The notes: a model not told the origin generated them from the letters alone. Numbered from the stretch's first letter, positions 1 through 6,180 are shown. The stretch: 8,448 nucleotides of DNA from an uncultured Clostridia bacterium (GCA_905235695.1 CAJOMW010000065.1:1-8448), one strand, 5' to 3'. A program made the numbers and translations.

Positions 1-352
1 GAACTGCGACGACAGGGGCAGCTTCACGGAGCTGCTCAAAACCGCAGATCACGGACAGTTTTCGGTAAATATCTCGAAGCCCGGCATTACAAAAGGTCAA
101 CACTGGCACAACAGCAAGTGGGAATTCTTCATCGTTGTCTCCGGACACGGGATAATTCAGGAGCGTAAAATCGGCACCGATGAGGTGATCGAATTCGAGG
201 TGAGCGGAGATCATATACAGGCAGTTCATATGTTGCCGGGGTACACGCATAATATCATCAATCTCAGTAAAACAGAAAACCTTGTAACCGTCATGTGGGC
301 GAACGAGATATTCGATCCGGGCAAGCCGGATACATTTGGGGAAATAGTGTAA
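1..352 (+). CDS. capF: CapF-like UDP-sugar reductase, C-terminal cupin domain (5' end outside window)
   Basis: This is the last 116 residues of a protein whose start lies upstream; codons begin at base 2 and the stop is TAA at 350-352. The visible part reads as the C-terminal cupin domain of CapF/FnlB/WbjC-type enzymes. Supporting motifs are DDRGSFTELLKT, a metal-binding stretch KGQHWHNSKWEFF (His34, His36 and Glu41 of the fragment), VSGDHIQAVHMLPGYTHNI, and a terminal WANEIFDPGKPDTF. In that family an N-terminal Rossmann reductase domain joined to this cupin makes UDP-2-acetamido-2,6-dideoxy-L-talose, a precursor of N-acetyl-L-fucosamine in capsule or O-antigen. The NAD(P)-binding half is not in the window, so a stand-alone cupin sugar epimerase cannot be fully excluded. 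The next gene starts 6 bases after the stop, in the same reading frame, which suggests one polysaccharide operon. Confidence 0.8.
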   Translation, partial: NCDDRGSFTELLKTADHGQFSVNISKPGITKGQHWHNSKWEFFIVVSGHGIIQERKIGTDEVIEFEVSGDHIQAVHMLPGYTHNIINLSKTENLVTVMWANEIFDPGKPDTFGEIV

Positions 353-358
353 AAAATT

Positions 359-1447
359 ATGAACAAAGAAACTGTATTATTTGAAAATAAAACAATCTTA
401 GTAACAGGAGCAGCAGGTTTTATCGGCGCGAGATTGGTAGAAAAGCTGCTCTCATTCGATACTGATATGACAATCGTTGGCATAGATAACATGAACGACT
501 ACTACGATCCGACACTCAAAGAATATCGTCTTTCAAAATTGAACGAGTGCGCTGAGAACAGTAGGAGTAAGTTTGTATTCTGCAAGGGCAGTATCGCAGA
601 CAAGGCGCTGATAGATAAACTTTTTACCGATTACAAGTTTGATATTGTGGTAAACCTTGCGGCGCAGGCAGGCGTTCGTTATTCCATCGACCACCCGGAC
701 GTTTACATCGAATCGAATATTATCGGATTCTATAATATTCTTGAAGCCTGCCGTCACTCCTATGACAACGGAGCAAAAGGCGTAGAGCATCTTGTATATG
801 CATCATCGTCCTCAGTTTACGGCGGAAACAAAAAGGTGCCTTTCAGCACCGAGGATCATGTGGACAATCCCGTGTCGCTCTATGCTGCGACTAAAAAGTC
901 CAACGAACTGCTTGCTCATGCATATAGCAAGCTATATAATATCCCTTCTACAGGGCTTCGGTTCTTCACGGTTTACGGACCGGCCGGACGTCCAGATATG
1001 TTCTATTTTTCCGCAACACAAAAGCTGCTGCGCGGAGAAACGATCCAGATTTTTAACTATGGTAACTGCAAACGCGATTTCACCTATGTTGACGATATCG
1101 TCGAGGGCGTTATCCGCGTGATGCAGGGCGCTCCTAAACGTGAAAACGGAGAGGACGGTCTTCCGATCCCGCCGTATGCGGTTTACAACATCGGCGGCGG
1201 ACAGCCGGAAAACCTGCTCGATTTTGTGAACACCTTGCAGGAGGAGCTGGTTCGCGCAAAGGTGCTGCCGGCGGACTTCGACTTTGATGCGCACAAAAAG
1301 CTTGTGCCTATGCAGCCTGGTGACGTACCGGTTACCTATGCTGATGCCTCTGCATTGGAGCGTGACTTTGGTTTTACGCCGAAAATCGGGATCAGAGAAG
1401 GTTTGCGCAAGTTTGCAGAGTGGTATAAGGAATATTACAAAGCTTGA
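359..1447 (+). CDS. UDP-glucuronate 4-epimerase-like NAD-dependent epimerase (extended SDR)
   Basis: A 362-residue cytoplasmic enzyme of the extended short-chain dehydrogenase family. The NAD-binding glycine motif TGAAGFIG is at residues 16-23, the catalytic YxxxK at Tyr175-Lys179 (LYAATKKS), and the upstream serine cluster SSSSVYGG at 149-156. Features typical of UDP-glucuronate 4-epimerases are the long loop after strand 2 (DNMNDYYDPTLKEYRL, 43-58), RFFTVYGPAGRPDM (201-214), KRDFTYVDDI (238-247) and MQPGDVPVTYAD (318-329). These enzymes interconvert UDP-glucuronate and UDP-galacturonate for capsule or exopolysaccharide. The length is normal for the family. The ATG at 359 is required to keep the first beta strand; its ribosome binding site is poor (GGGGAA about 15 bases upstream), so translation is probably coupled to the preceding gene. 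Exact substrate is inferred; a UDP-glucose 4-epimerase or a decarboxylating relative is less likely. Confidence 0.87.
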   Translation: MNKETVLFENKTILVTGAAGFIGARLVEKLLSFDTDMTIVGIDNMNDYYDPTLKEYRLSKLNECAENSRSKFVFCKGSIADKALIDKLFTDYKFDIVVNLAAQAGVRYSIDHPDVYIESNIIGFYNILEACRHSYDNGAKGVEHLVYASSSSVYGGNKKVPFSTEDHVDNPVSLYAATKKSNELLAHAYSKLYNIPSTGLRFFTVYGPAGRPDMFYFSATQKLLRGETIQIFNYGNCKRDFTYVDDIVEGVIRVMQGAPKRENGEDGLPIPPYAVYNIGGGQPENLLDFVNTLQEELVRAKVLPADFDFDAHKKLVPMQPGDVPVTYADASALERDFGFTPKIGIREGLRKFAEWYKEYYKA

Positions 1448-1513
1448 GGCGATTGACGTAGGCATTTTGCTTGCTGTACGCACCTCACAAGTTAAGATAC
1501 ATCTGCCTGCCGT

Positions 1514-2140
1514 TTAAATCGGTCCGTAGGTTTCTCCCGTTATTTTGCACACGGATTTTCCGCTCGTGTACTCAAGGATAAAATCCTTGAATTTCTCGTA
1601 GTTTTCTCTTTTTGCGTTCATTTTGATATTGACGCAGGTCTGAAAATCAGTTTTGTCGCAGTTTATAAAGTACTTCGGCATTTCCTTTTGTATTTTGTCG
1701 TAATCCGAGTACGACACGGACACTTCAAAGCATACGTATGGCACAAATTCCGCAATTCCGGCTTCGTCTATCCCCATTTTTGCCGCCTTTGCGTAAGCTC
1801 TGACAAGACCTCCGGCACCGAGCAGTATGCCGCCGAAATACCTCGTAATTACGACGCATACTCCGGACAGCCCTTCTCGCTTGAGCACTTCGAGCGCCGG
1901 CATACCGGCTGTTCCCGACGGCTCTCCGTCGTCCGAACACCGTGCTATCTCAGAGCCTTTTAGAATATATGCAAAGACGTTGTGCGTTGCATCCTTGTGC
2001 TTTGCCCTTATGCTCTCGATGAACGCCTTTGCGTCGCCCTCGTCCTCTATTCGTTTGACGTAGGCTATAAATTCAGATTTTTTCTCGATAAAAGAGGCTT
2101 GTGCAGACTCTTTTATAACGGTTTTGTACGCTTTTATCAT
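1514..2140 (-). CDS. yigZ: YigZ / IMPACT (UPF0029) family protein
   Basis: A 208-residue soluble protein of the YigZ/YvyE/IMPACT family. The family signature is complete: HKDATHNVFAY (48-58), RCSDDGEPSGTAGMP (67-81), VVITRYFGG (96-104) and GAGGLVRAYAKA (108-119), followed by the small C-terminal ferredoxin-like domain. The biochemical role in bacteria is not settled; the eukaryotic homologue IMPACT acts on the Gcn2 translation-stress pathway, so a link with translation is plausible but unproven. The ATG at 2138-2140 has a good ribosome binding site (GTCAGGAGA, about 6 bases away). It lies on the same strand just after the rplA terminator and I see no promoter of its own, so it is probably read by leakage through that terminator. 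It converges with the epimerase gene; the 66 bases between them contain no convincing terminator. Confidence 0.93.
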   Translation of the reverse strand: MIKAYKTVIKESAQASFIEKKSEFIAYVKRIEDEGDAKAFIESIRAKHKDATHNVFAYILKGSEIARCSDDGEPSGTAGMPALEVLKREGLSGVCVVITRYFGGILLGAGGLVRAYAKAAKMGIDEAGIAEFVPYVCFEVSVSYSDYDKIQKEMPKYFINCDKTDFQTCVNIKMNAKRENYEKFKDFILEYTSGKSVCKITGETYGPI

Positions 2141-2157
2141 CTGCTTCTCCTGACTTT

Positions 2158-2189
2158 AAAAAAAGAGCACTCGGCAGCGAGTGCTCTTT
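2158..2189 (-). terminator. Rho-independent terminator of the rpmG-secE-nusG-rplK-rplA operon
   Basis: A perfect 12-bp hairpin with arms 2162-2173 and 2178-2189 and loop bases 2174-2177. Read on the minus strand it is followed by a run of seven T (complement of 2158-2164, partly in the stem base), the arrangement of an intrinsic terminator. It begins 14 bases after the rplA stop codon. On the plus strand the stem is also followed by a T-rich stretch, so it may block antisense transcription too. Confidence 0.93.
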
Positions 2190-2203
2190 AATTTTTACTT
2201 CAA

Positions 2204-2896
2204 TTAAAGGTACTTTGCGGTATTTACCTTTATACCGGGGCCCATAGTAGAAGCGATAGCGCAGGACTTAACGTACTGACCTTTTGCTGCCGCAGGCTTA
2301 GCCTTGATTATTGCGGAAATGAGGGTGTCAAAGTTTTCCGTGAGCTTTTCCTTACCGAAGGAAGCCTTGCCGATGGGGCAGTGGATGATGTTCTGCTTGT
2401 CGAGACGATACTCTATCTTACCGGCCTTTGCGTCGTTGACAGCCTTTGCTATGTCCATTGTGACTGTTCCGGACTTCGGGCTCGGCATGAGTCCCTTAGG
2501 ACCGAGCAGCTTAGCTATACGTCCGATAACGCCCATCATGTCGGGGGTAGCGATAACTACGTCGAAATCGAACCAGTTTTCCTGCTGTATCTTTGCTACG
2601 AGGTCTTCAGCTCCTACGTAATCGGAACCTGCCTCTTCAGCTTCTTTTGCGTGATCGCCCTTTGCAAATACGAGTGTGCGTACCTTCTTACCGGTTCCGT
2701 TGGGAAGGACAACAGCGCCTCTTACCTGCTGATCTGCGTGACGGGAGTCAACGCCGAGCTTTACGTGAAGCTCAACGGTCTCGTCGAATTTTGCCGTGGA
2801 AGCCTTGCAAAGAGTTTCAAAAGCTTCCGCCGGATCGTAAAGCTTAGTTCTGTCTATAAGCTTTGCGCTTTCAATATATTTCTTTCCTCTTTTCAT
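2204..2896 (-). CDS. rplA: 50S ribosomal protein L1
   Basis: A 230-residue protein of normal L1 length. The L1 signature IGRIAKLLGPKGLMPSPKSG is at 124-143, with KFDETVELHVKLGVD (36-50) and VRGAVVLPNGTGK (58-70) in the N-terminal part and a typical C-terminal GPGIKVNT. L1 binds 23S rRNA at the stalk near the E site and, in many bacteria, represses its own mRNA. The start has a strong ribosome binding site (GGGAGGT, about 8 bases from the ATG). It lies 15 bases downstream of rplK and is the last gene before the operon terminator. A candidate L1-binding RNA site lies just upstream of rplK, fitting feedback control of both genes. Confidence 0.98.
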   Translation of the reverse strand: MKRGKKYIESAKLIDRTKLYDPAEAFETLCKASTAKFDETVELHVKLGVDSRHADQQVRGAVVLPNGTGKKVRTLVFAKGDHAKEAEEAGSDYVGAEDLVAKIQQENWFDFDVVIATPDMMGVIGRIAKLLGPKGLMPSPKSGTVTMDIAKAVNDAKAGKIEYRLDKQNIIHCPIGKASFGKEKLTENFDTLISAIIKAKPAAAKGQYVKSCAIASTMGPGIKVNTAKYL

Positions 2897-2911
2897 TGCC
2901 GTGTACCTCCC

Positions 2912-3337
2912 TTATTCCTCTACAAGAACGCCCATGCTGCGAGCGGTACCTGCGATCATTCTCATGGCCGATTCAACGGAAGAAGCGTTGAGGTCGGGCA
3001 TTTTCTGCTCTGCGATCTGCTGTACCTGAGCCTTGGTGAGTGTTCCGACTTTGGTCTTGTTGGGCGTTCCGGAAGCGGTCTCAAGGTTGAGAGCCTTCTT
3101 TATAAGAACAGCCGCAGGGGGAGTCTTGGTAACGAACGAGAAAGAGCGGTCTGCGTAAACAGTGATGATAACGGGGATTATAAGTCCCATATCGTTCTTT
3201 GTGCGCTCGTTGAATTCTTTACAGAAGCCTGCAATGTTAACGCCGTGCTGACCGAGAGCAGGACCTACAGGCGGTGCGGGGAGTGCTTTTCCCGCGGGAA
3301 TCTGAAGTTTAATATAACCTGTTATTTTCTTTGCCAT
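2912..3337 (-). CDS. rplK: 50S ribosomal protein L11
   Basis: A 141-residue protein of normal L11 length. It begins MAKKITGYIKLQIPAGKA and contains the proline-rich hinge PAPPVGPALGQHGVNI (20-35), TVYADRSFSF, TKTPPAA, and the C-terminal rRNA-binding part with MPDLNASSVESAMRMI and GTARSMGV. L11 binds the GTPase-associated centre of 23S rRNA. The frame stays open upstream to 3457, but the ATG at 3335-3337 is the true start: it matches the family N-terminus and has GGAGGTG about 7 bases upstream. The extra 40 in-frame residues would come from the untranslated leader. The nusG-rplK gap of 160 bases is far longer than the other gaps in the operon and contains the L1-type control site. Confidence 0.98.
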   Translation of the reverse strand: MAKKITGYIKLQIPAGKALPAPPVGPALGQHGVNIAGFCKEFNERTKNDMGLIIPVIITVYADRSFSFVTKTPPAAVLIKKALNLETASGTPNKTKVGTLTKAQVQQIAEQKMPDLNASSVESAMRMIAGTARSMGVLVEE

Positions 3338-3355
3338 TTTGTTACACCTCCAAAT

Positions 3356-3389
3356 GTGGTAAATAATTTCGGAACTCTGTTCCTCCCAC
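3356..3389 (-). promoter_or_regulatory. Putative L1-binding autoregulatory RNA site in the rplK leader
   Basis: On the minus-strand RNA this segment folds as outer helix GUGG (3389-3386) with CCAC (3359-3356), then GA, inner helix GGAAC/GUUCC with a 3-base loop, and an 11-base asymmetric loop GAAAUUAUUUA on the 3' side. The 23S rRNA L1 stalk has the same plan: GUGGGAGGC on the 5' side and GAAAUACCAC on the 3' side, with a long 3' loop. The site ends about 19 bases before the rplK start, next to its ribosome binding site. Established knowledge: L1 represses the L11-L1 mRNA through such mimics. The assignment here is by sequence and fold resemblance. A second small hairpin (GUCCC/GGGAC, 3391-3408) lies directly upstream. 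Confidence 0.72.
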
Positions 3390-3497
3390 TGTCCCTTTCT
3401 TTTGGGACTGAAAGTCTCGCCACCGATTTTGCGCCGCACCGGCAAATAGGCGGGCAAGAGCGAGCTTTCTGTTGATGATTTTGAGCGGAGAGTCTTA

Positions 3498-4145
3498 TTA
3501 CTTTAACGGTTCTACTTCGCTTGCATCCATTTCGACAACCGTTTCTCTGCCGCCGATGTTTGCTGTGACTTTGATTCGTCCGGTCTGTTCGTTTATTTCT
3601 TCCACTCTTGCGATAGAGCCGGCAATAAATCCGGAAACGACCATAACGCTGTCGCCGACCGCATACTGTGGCTTTTTTACATGAACTTCAACACCGAGAG
3701 CCTCTACCTCTTTTTCGGTAAGGGGGACCGGCTTGCTTCCCGGACCGACAAAACCCGTAACTCCTCTGATGTTCCTTACAATGTGCCACGTAGCGTCGTT
3801 CATGACCATCTTTATGAGCACGTAGCTCGGAAACAGCTTGTGTTCTTCGGGCTTTCTCGCCTTTTTGGCTTTCGGACGCTTAGCGTTGCCGTCCTCGTCC
3901 TCGTCGTCGACATAGTCGTCGTACTTGACGGCATCTTCTTCGTCTTCTTCGCTGCCTTCAGCGTAAGAAGCGTATTCTTCGGCGTCCTCTTCAGTGTCTA
4001 CCAGAACTTCGGTAGGTATCTTGGTCTCAAATATCAGATTTTCAAGTCCGCGCGTCTCTACCATTCTCTGAATATTCGAAGCCACCTTGTTTTCGTAGCC
4101 TGAGTAAGTGTGGATGACGTACCACTGAGCCTGTTCGTTTGGCAT
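3498..4145 (-). CDS. nusG: Transcription termination/antitermination protein NusG with charged insertion
   Basis: NusG binds RNA polymerase through its N-terminal NGN domain and Rho or ribosomal S10 through its C-terminal KOW domain. The NGN start WYVIHTYSGYENKV (8-21) and its continuation HKLFPSYVLIKM (102-113), VRNIRGVTGFVG (123-134) and PVPLTEKE are clear. The KOW domain covers about 160-215 (GDSVMVVSGFIAGS, then GGRETVVEMDASEVEPL). The protein has 215 residues, against roughly 175-180 for common bacterial NusG. The excess lies at about 50-100, inside the NGN domain: an acidic block (21 D/E among residues 50-86) followed by a basic block KRPKAKKARK (89-98). The ATG has AAAGGAG about 8 bases upstream. 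It starts 12 bases after the secE stop. Confidence 0.97.
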   Translation of the reverse strand: MPNEQAQWYVIHTYSGYENKVASNIQRMVETRGLENLIFETKIPTEVLVDTEEDAEEYASYAEGSEEDEEDAVKYDDYVDDEDEDGNAKRPKAKKARKPEEHKLFPSYVLIKMVMNDATWHIVRNIRGVTGFVGPGSKPVPLTEKEVEALGVEVHVKKPQYAVGDSVMVVSGFIAGSIARVEEINEQTGRIKVTANIGGRETVVEMDASEVEPLK

Positions 4146-4157
4146 TTTAAAACTCCT

Positions 4158-4382
4158 TTAACCTACGAGGTTGCCGAGCGCGCTGAACAGCGTTGAAAAT
4201 CCCGTGTCGAGCAGGAATATTGCAACACCGGCAATAACTATTGCAACGAGTACGACTGCGCTGAGCTTCAGGGTTTCACTTCTGGTAGGCCATACTATCT
4301 TTTTGAATTCGCTTTTGTAGTCCCTGAAGAATTTCTTTATTCTCGAGGGCTTTTTTTCTTTCTTTGCTTTTTCTTCTGCCAT
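4158..4382 (-). CDS. secE: Preprotein translocase subunit SecE
   Basis: A single-span SecE of 74 residues from the chosen start. It has a lysine-rich cytoplasmic N-terminus, the conserved amphipathic segment FFRDYKSEFKKIVWPTRSET, and one transmembrane helix of about 20 residues (LSAVVLVAIVIAGVAIFLLD). SecE clamps SecY in the SecYEG export channel. Two in-frame ATGs exist: 4386-4388 lies only 2 bases from the GGAGG sequence, whereas 4380-4382 lies 8 bases from it, so the second ATG (MAEEKAKK) is preferred. The order rpmG-secE-nusG is the usual one. Confidence 0.94.
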   Translation of the reverse strand: MAEEKAKKEKKPSRIKKFFRDYKSEFKKIVWPTRSETLKLSAVVLVAIVIAGVAIFLLDTGFSTLFSALGNLVG

Positions 4383-4390
4383 TGTCATTT

Positions 4391-4399
4391 CCTCCTTTT
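4391..4399 (-). promoter_or_regulatory. Ribosome binding site that decides the secE start
   Basis: The minus strand reads AAAAGGAGG here. Spacing is 2 bases to the upstream ATG (too short) and 8 bases to the downstream ATG, favouring the shorter SecE. Confidence 0.75.
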
Positions 4400-4411
4400 C
4401 ACATTCAAGTA

Positions 4412-4561
4412 TTACTTGGTTTCCTTGTGAAGGGTGTGCTTACGGCAGAACCTGCAGTACTTTTTGAACTCGAGACGATCGGGATCGTTCTTCTTGTTCT
4501 TTGTAGAGTCGTAATTTCTTTGTTTGCATTCGCTGCAAACGAGTGTTATTTTCACTCTCAT
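4412..4561 (-). CDS. rpmG: 50S ribosomal protein L33 (zinc-ribbon form)
   Basis: A 49-residue basic protein. It starts MRVKITLVCSECKQRNY and continues with TKNKKNDPDRLEFKKYC and RFCRKHTLHKETK, matching bacterial L33. Two CxxC pairs (Cys9-Cys12 and Cys36-Cys39) make it the zinc-binding C+ form. L33 is a small protein of the large ribosomal subunit near the E site. The ATG at 4559-4561 has a strong GGGAGGTG about 7 bases upstream. It is the first gene of the operon, about 110 bases after the predicted transcription start and about 30 bases before secE. Confidence 0.96.
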   Translation of the reverse strand: MRVKITLVCSECKQRNYDSTKNKKNDPDRLEFKKYCRFCRKHTLHKETK

Positions 4562-4575
4562 TCTGTACACCTCCC

Positions 4576-4596
4576 GGTAAATTTAAGTGTTTTACC
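4576..4596 (-). other. Small inverted repeat in the rpmG leader next to duplicated ribosome-binding sequence
   Basis: GGTAAA and TTTACC form a 6-bp hairpin with a 9-base loop. The sequence GGGAGGT occurs at both edges (minus strand 4600-4594 and 4575-4569); only the downstream copy is correctly placed for rpmG, and the upstream copy has no start codon after it. A regulatory role is possible but not shown. Confidence 0.35.
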
Positions 4597-4678
4597 TCCC
4601 TCGACATGGGGAATACGCGGACTTTGCAACGCACAAAAATGAGCATAACAAAAAAAGCTCCCCAACAGAGGTGAATCA

Positions 4679-4707
4679 ATTATAACATACTCAATGAGTC
4701 TTGTCAA
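4679..4707 (-). promoter_or_regulatory. Consensus housekeeping (sigma-70/sigma-A) promoter of the rpmG operon
   Basis: The minus strand carries a perfect -35 TTGACA (4707-4702), a 17-base spacer and a perfect -10 TATAAT (4684-4679), with an extended -10 TGT just before it. Transcription should start near 4672, leaving a leader of about 110 bases before rpmG. Perfect consensus fits the high demand for ribosomal and Sec components. Confidence 0.92.
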
Positions 4708-4810
4708 TATTTTTTTGAAAAATTATCCCACATTTTGTAGGTTTTTTCCTAATACCGCTCGGATTTATCTACGATTTATTATATATAACGCAGAAATGCT
4801 CATATTTCTA

Positions 4811-4839
4811 TTGAAAAACGAAAAAGATTGTGTTATAAT
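4811..4839 (+). promoter_or_regulatory. Housekeeping promoter of the permease-plsY-lon unit
   Basis: -35 TTGAAA (4811-4816), a 17-base spacer and -10 TATAAT (4834-4839), with the extended -10 TGT before it. Transcription should start near 4846. This also rules out the in-frame ATG at 4828 as the permease start, because it lies upstream of the transcription start. Confidence 0.88.
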
Positions 4840-4896
4840 TTTATTCGGCGTAATGATTATCTTTTCCATGATTTTTTTATCAGGTGGTGCGAGTAT

Positions 4897-6180
4897 ATGC
4901 AAAAGCCCGAAATGAACAAAAAATATAACACAATTGCCGCCTACGTTTTGGTCGTTGCGGTAATACTCATATCGTTCATACTTGTGATAACATATTGGGG
5001 AGACGTGTCTTCTGCGATAGGCAAGATCTTAGTGGTGCTGAACCCGTTCTTCTGGGGATTTGCAATAGCGTATATCCTTAATCCGATATATTGCAGACTC
5101 GGCAATGGGTTTCAGAAGCTGTTTTCGCACATCTTCAAAAAGAAAAAGTTCAAAAAGGAGAGCACCCTAGGAAACGCCGCCAAGATAACGGCTCTCGTCA
5201 CTACCTACATCATAGTCATAGCGGCGCTCGTGCTCTTCTTCTCCATTATCATACCTCAGCTCTGGCAGAGCCTTGAAAAGCTGGTTAACAACCTCCAGGG
5301 ATACCTCGAAACCGTAGAGAGAACTCTCACAATAAATCTCGACGATTTTCACATATTCTCATCTGAAGCAAATTCAATATTTCTCGGCATGATCGAAAAG
5401 GGAATTATGGATTCGCTCGAAAAATTGTCAGAAATCATTACTGCGTATTCCCCGAAGCTCCTGTCCGCAGTTACCGGCTTTGCAACGCAGTTAATGAATA
5501 TAGGCCTCGGGCTTATAATCTCCATCTATATGCTCGCCGATAAAAAGAGATTTTCAAAGCAGGCAAAGAAGCTTGTATACGCCATCTTCAAAAAGGAACG
5601 CGCCGAAAGGATAGTTTCCGGCGTTCAGCGTGCAAACACCACATTCGGAGGATTTATAAGCGGCAAGATAATAGATTCGTGCATAATCGGCGTTATATGC
5701 TTTATCGGCATGACCATTCTCCGCATACCGTATGCGCCGCTGGTAAGCGTAGTAATACTCGTTGCCAATATTATCCCGTTTTTCGGACCTATACTCGGAG
5801 CAATACCTACTACGTTCATTATACTTCTCGAAGATCCGCTCAGCGCTCTTTGGTTTGTAATTTTCGTAATTGTACTCCAGCAGGCAGACGGAAACTTCAT
5901 AGGTCCTAAGATCATAGGGCAGAAGATAGGACTCTCGTCCTTCTGGATAATATTCGCCCTGCTTATAATGGGCTCTTATATGGGCGTATTCGGTATGCTT
6001 ATTGCTGTGCCGGTATTCGCTATAATTTACGATGGGGTAAGAAATTTATGCAATGCGTCGCTGAAGAAAAAGGGGTACAATGAAGATATGACACCGATTG
6101 CGGCAGAAGAGGGAAGCGCCGAAGACGCGTCGTCCGGCGAAAAGGCGGAAAACGGCACGACTGACAAGGAGAATGAATGA
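4897..6180 (+). CDS. AI-2E family transporter (UPF0118/PerM-like membrane protein)
   Basis: A polytopic membrane protein of 427 residues, a normal length for the AI-2E transporter family. Hydrophobic segments lie at about 12-33, 42-63, 98-119, 195-213, 259-275, 279-299, 302-327 and 346-377. Between segments 3 and 4 is the usual amphipathic soluble part (about 120-190). Family signatures are SIYMLADKKRF (209-219), GGFISGKIID (251-260), NIIPFFGPILGAIP (291-304) and QQADGNFIGPKIIGQKIGLS (328-347). Members include TqsA (AI-2 export) and sodium/proton antiporters, so the substrate cannot be predicted. The tail from about 395 is hydrophilic and acidic. The ATG at 4897 has AGGTGG 9 bases upstream; the frame is open to 4828 but that ATG precedes the transcription start. 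The stop codon shares a base with the ATG of plsY. Confidence 0.92.
   Translation: MQKPEMNKKYNTIAAYVLVVAVILISFILVITYWGDVSSAIGKILVVLNPFFWGFAIAYILNPIYCRLGNGFQKLFSHIFKKKKFKKESTLGNAAKITALVTTYIIVIAALVLFFSIIIPQLWQSLEKLVNNLQGYLETVERTLTINLDDFHIFSSEANSIFLGMIEKGIMDSLEKLSEIITAYSPKLLSAVTGFATQLMNIGLGLIISIYMLADKKRFSKQAKKLVYAIFKKERAERIVSGVQRANTTFGGFISGKIIDSCIIGVICFIGMTILRIPYAPLVSVVILVANIIPFFGPILGAIPTTFIILLEDPLSALWFVIFVIVLQQADGNFIGPKIIGQKIGLSSFWIIFALLIMGSYMGVFGMLIAVPVFAIIYDGVRNLCNASLKKKGYNEDMTPIAAEEGSAEDASSGEKAENGTTDKENE
6166..6171 (+). promoter_or_regulatory. Ribosome binding site for the original plsY start
   Basis: AAGGAG lies inside the last permease codons, 5 bases before ATG 6177 and 8 bases before ATG 6180. 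Both ATGs are in one frame and overlap the permease stop. The site shows that translation of plsY should begin here, about 140 bases before the first ATG in the plsY core frame. Confidence 0.75.

Larger units (their letters stand above)
4562..4896. other. Divergent intergenic promoter region (335 bases, no gene)
   Basis: AT-rich stretch between the divergently transcribed rpmG operon and the permease-plsY-lon unit. It holds the two outward promoters, the rpmG leader with its inverted repeat, and a permease leader of about 50 bases. Between the two -35 elements (4708-4810) I see no gene, tRNA, recognisable operator or riboswitch. Confidence 0.8.

Noticed and set aside
1440..1513. Terminator between the converging epimerase and yigZ genes
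   Set aside because: Only a 5-bp repeat (TGAGG/CCTCA) with a long loop and no T run on either strand.
3338..3457. 40-residue N-terminal extension of L11
   Set aside because: The family start MAKKITGYI has a strong ribosome binding site directly upstream, and the extension would overlap the L1-like leader structure.
2381..3475. Long open frame (364 codons) on the plus strand opposite rplA and rplK
   Set aside because: It is antisense to two unmistakable ribosomal protein genes, has no family resemblance and only reflects their codon use.
4647..4673. Possible terminator or attenuator in the first bases of the rpmG transcript, followed by seven T on the minus strand
   Set aside because: The T run is clear but the best stem is about 4 bp with a G-T pair, too weak for an intrinsic terminator.
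4440..4679. Leader peptide on the minus strand overlapping rpmG
   Set aside because: No well-spaced ribosome binding site, out of frame with rpmG, and no resemblance to a known protein; L33 accounts for the coding signal.
4828..4896. N-terminal extension of the permease from ATG 4828
   Set aside because: This ATG lies between the -35 and -10 elements of the predicted promoter, has no ribosome binding site, and the extension has no family match; ATG 4897 has a good site.
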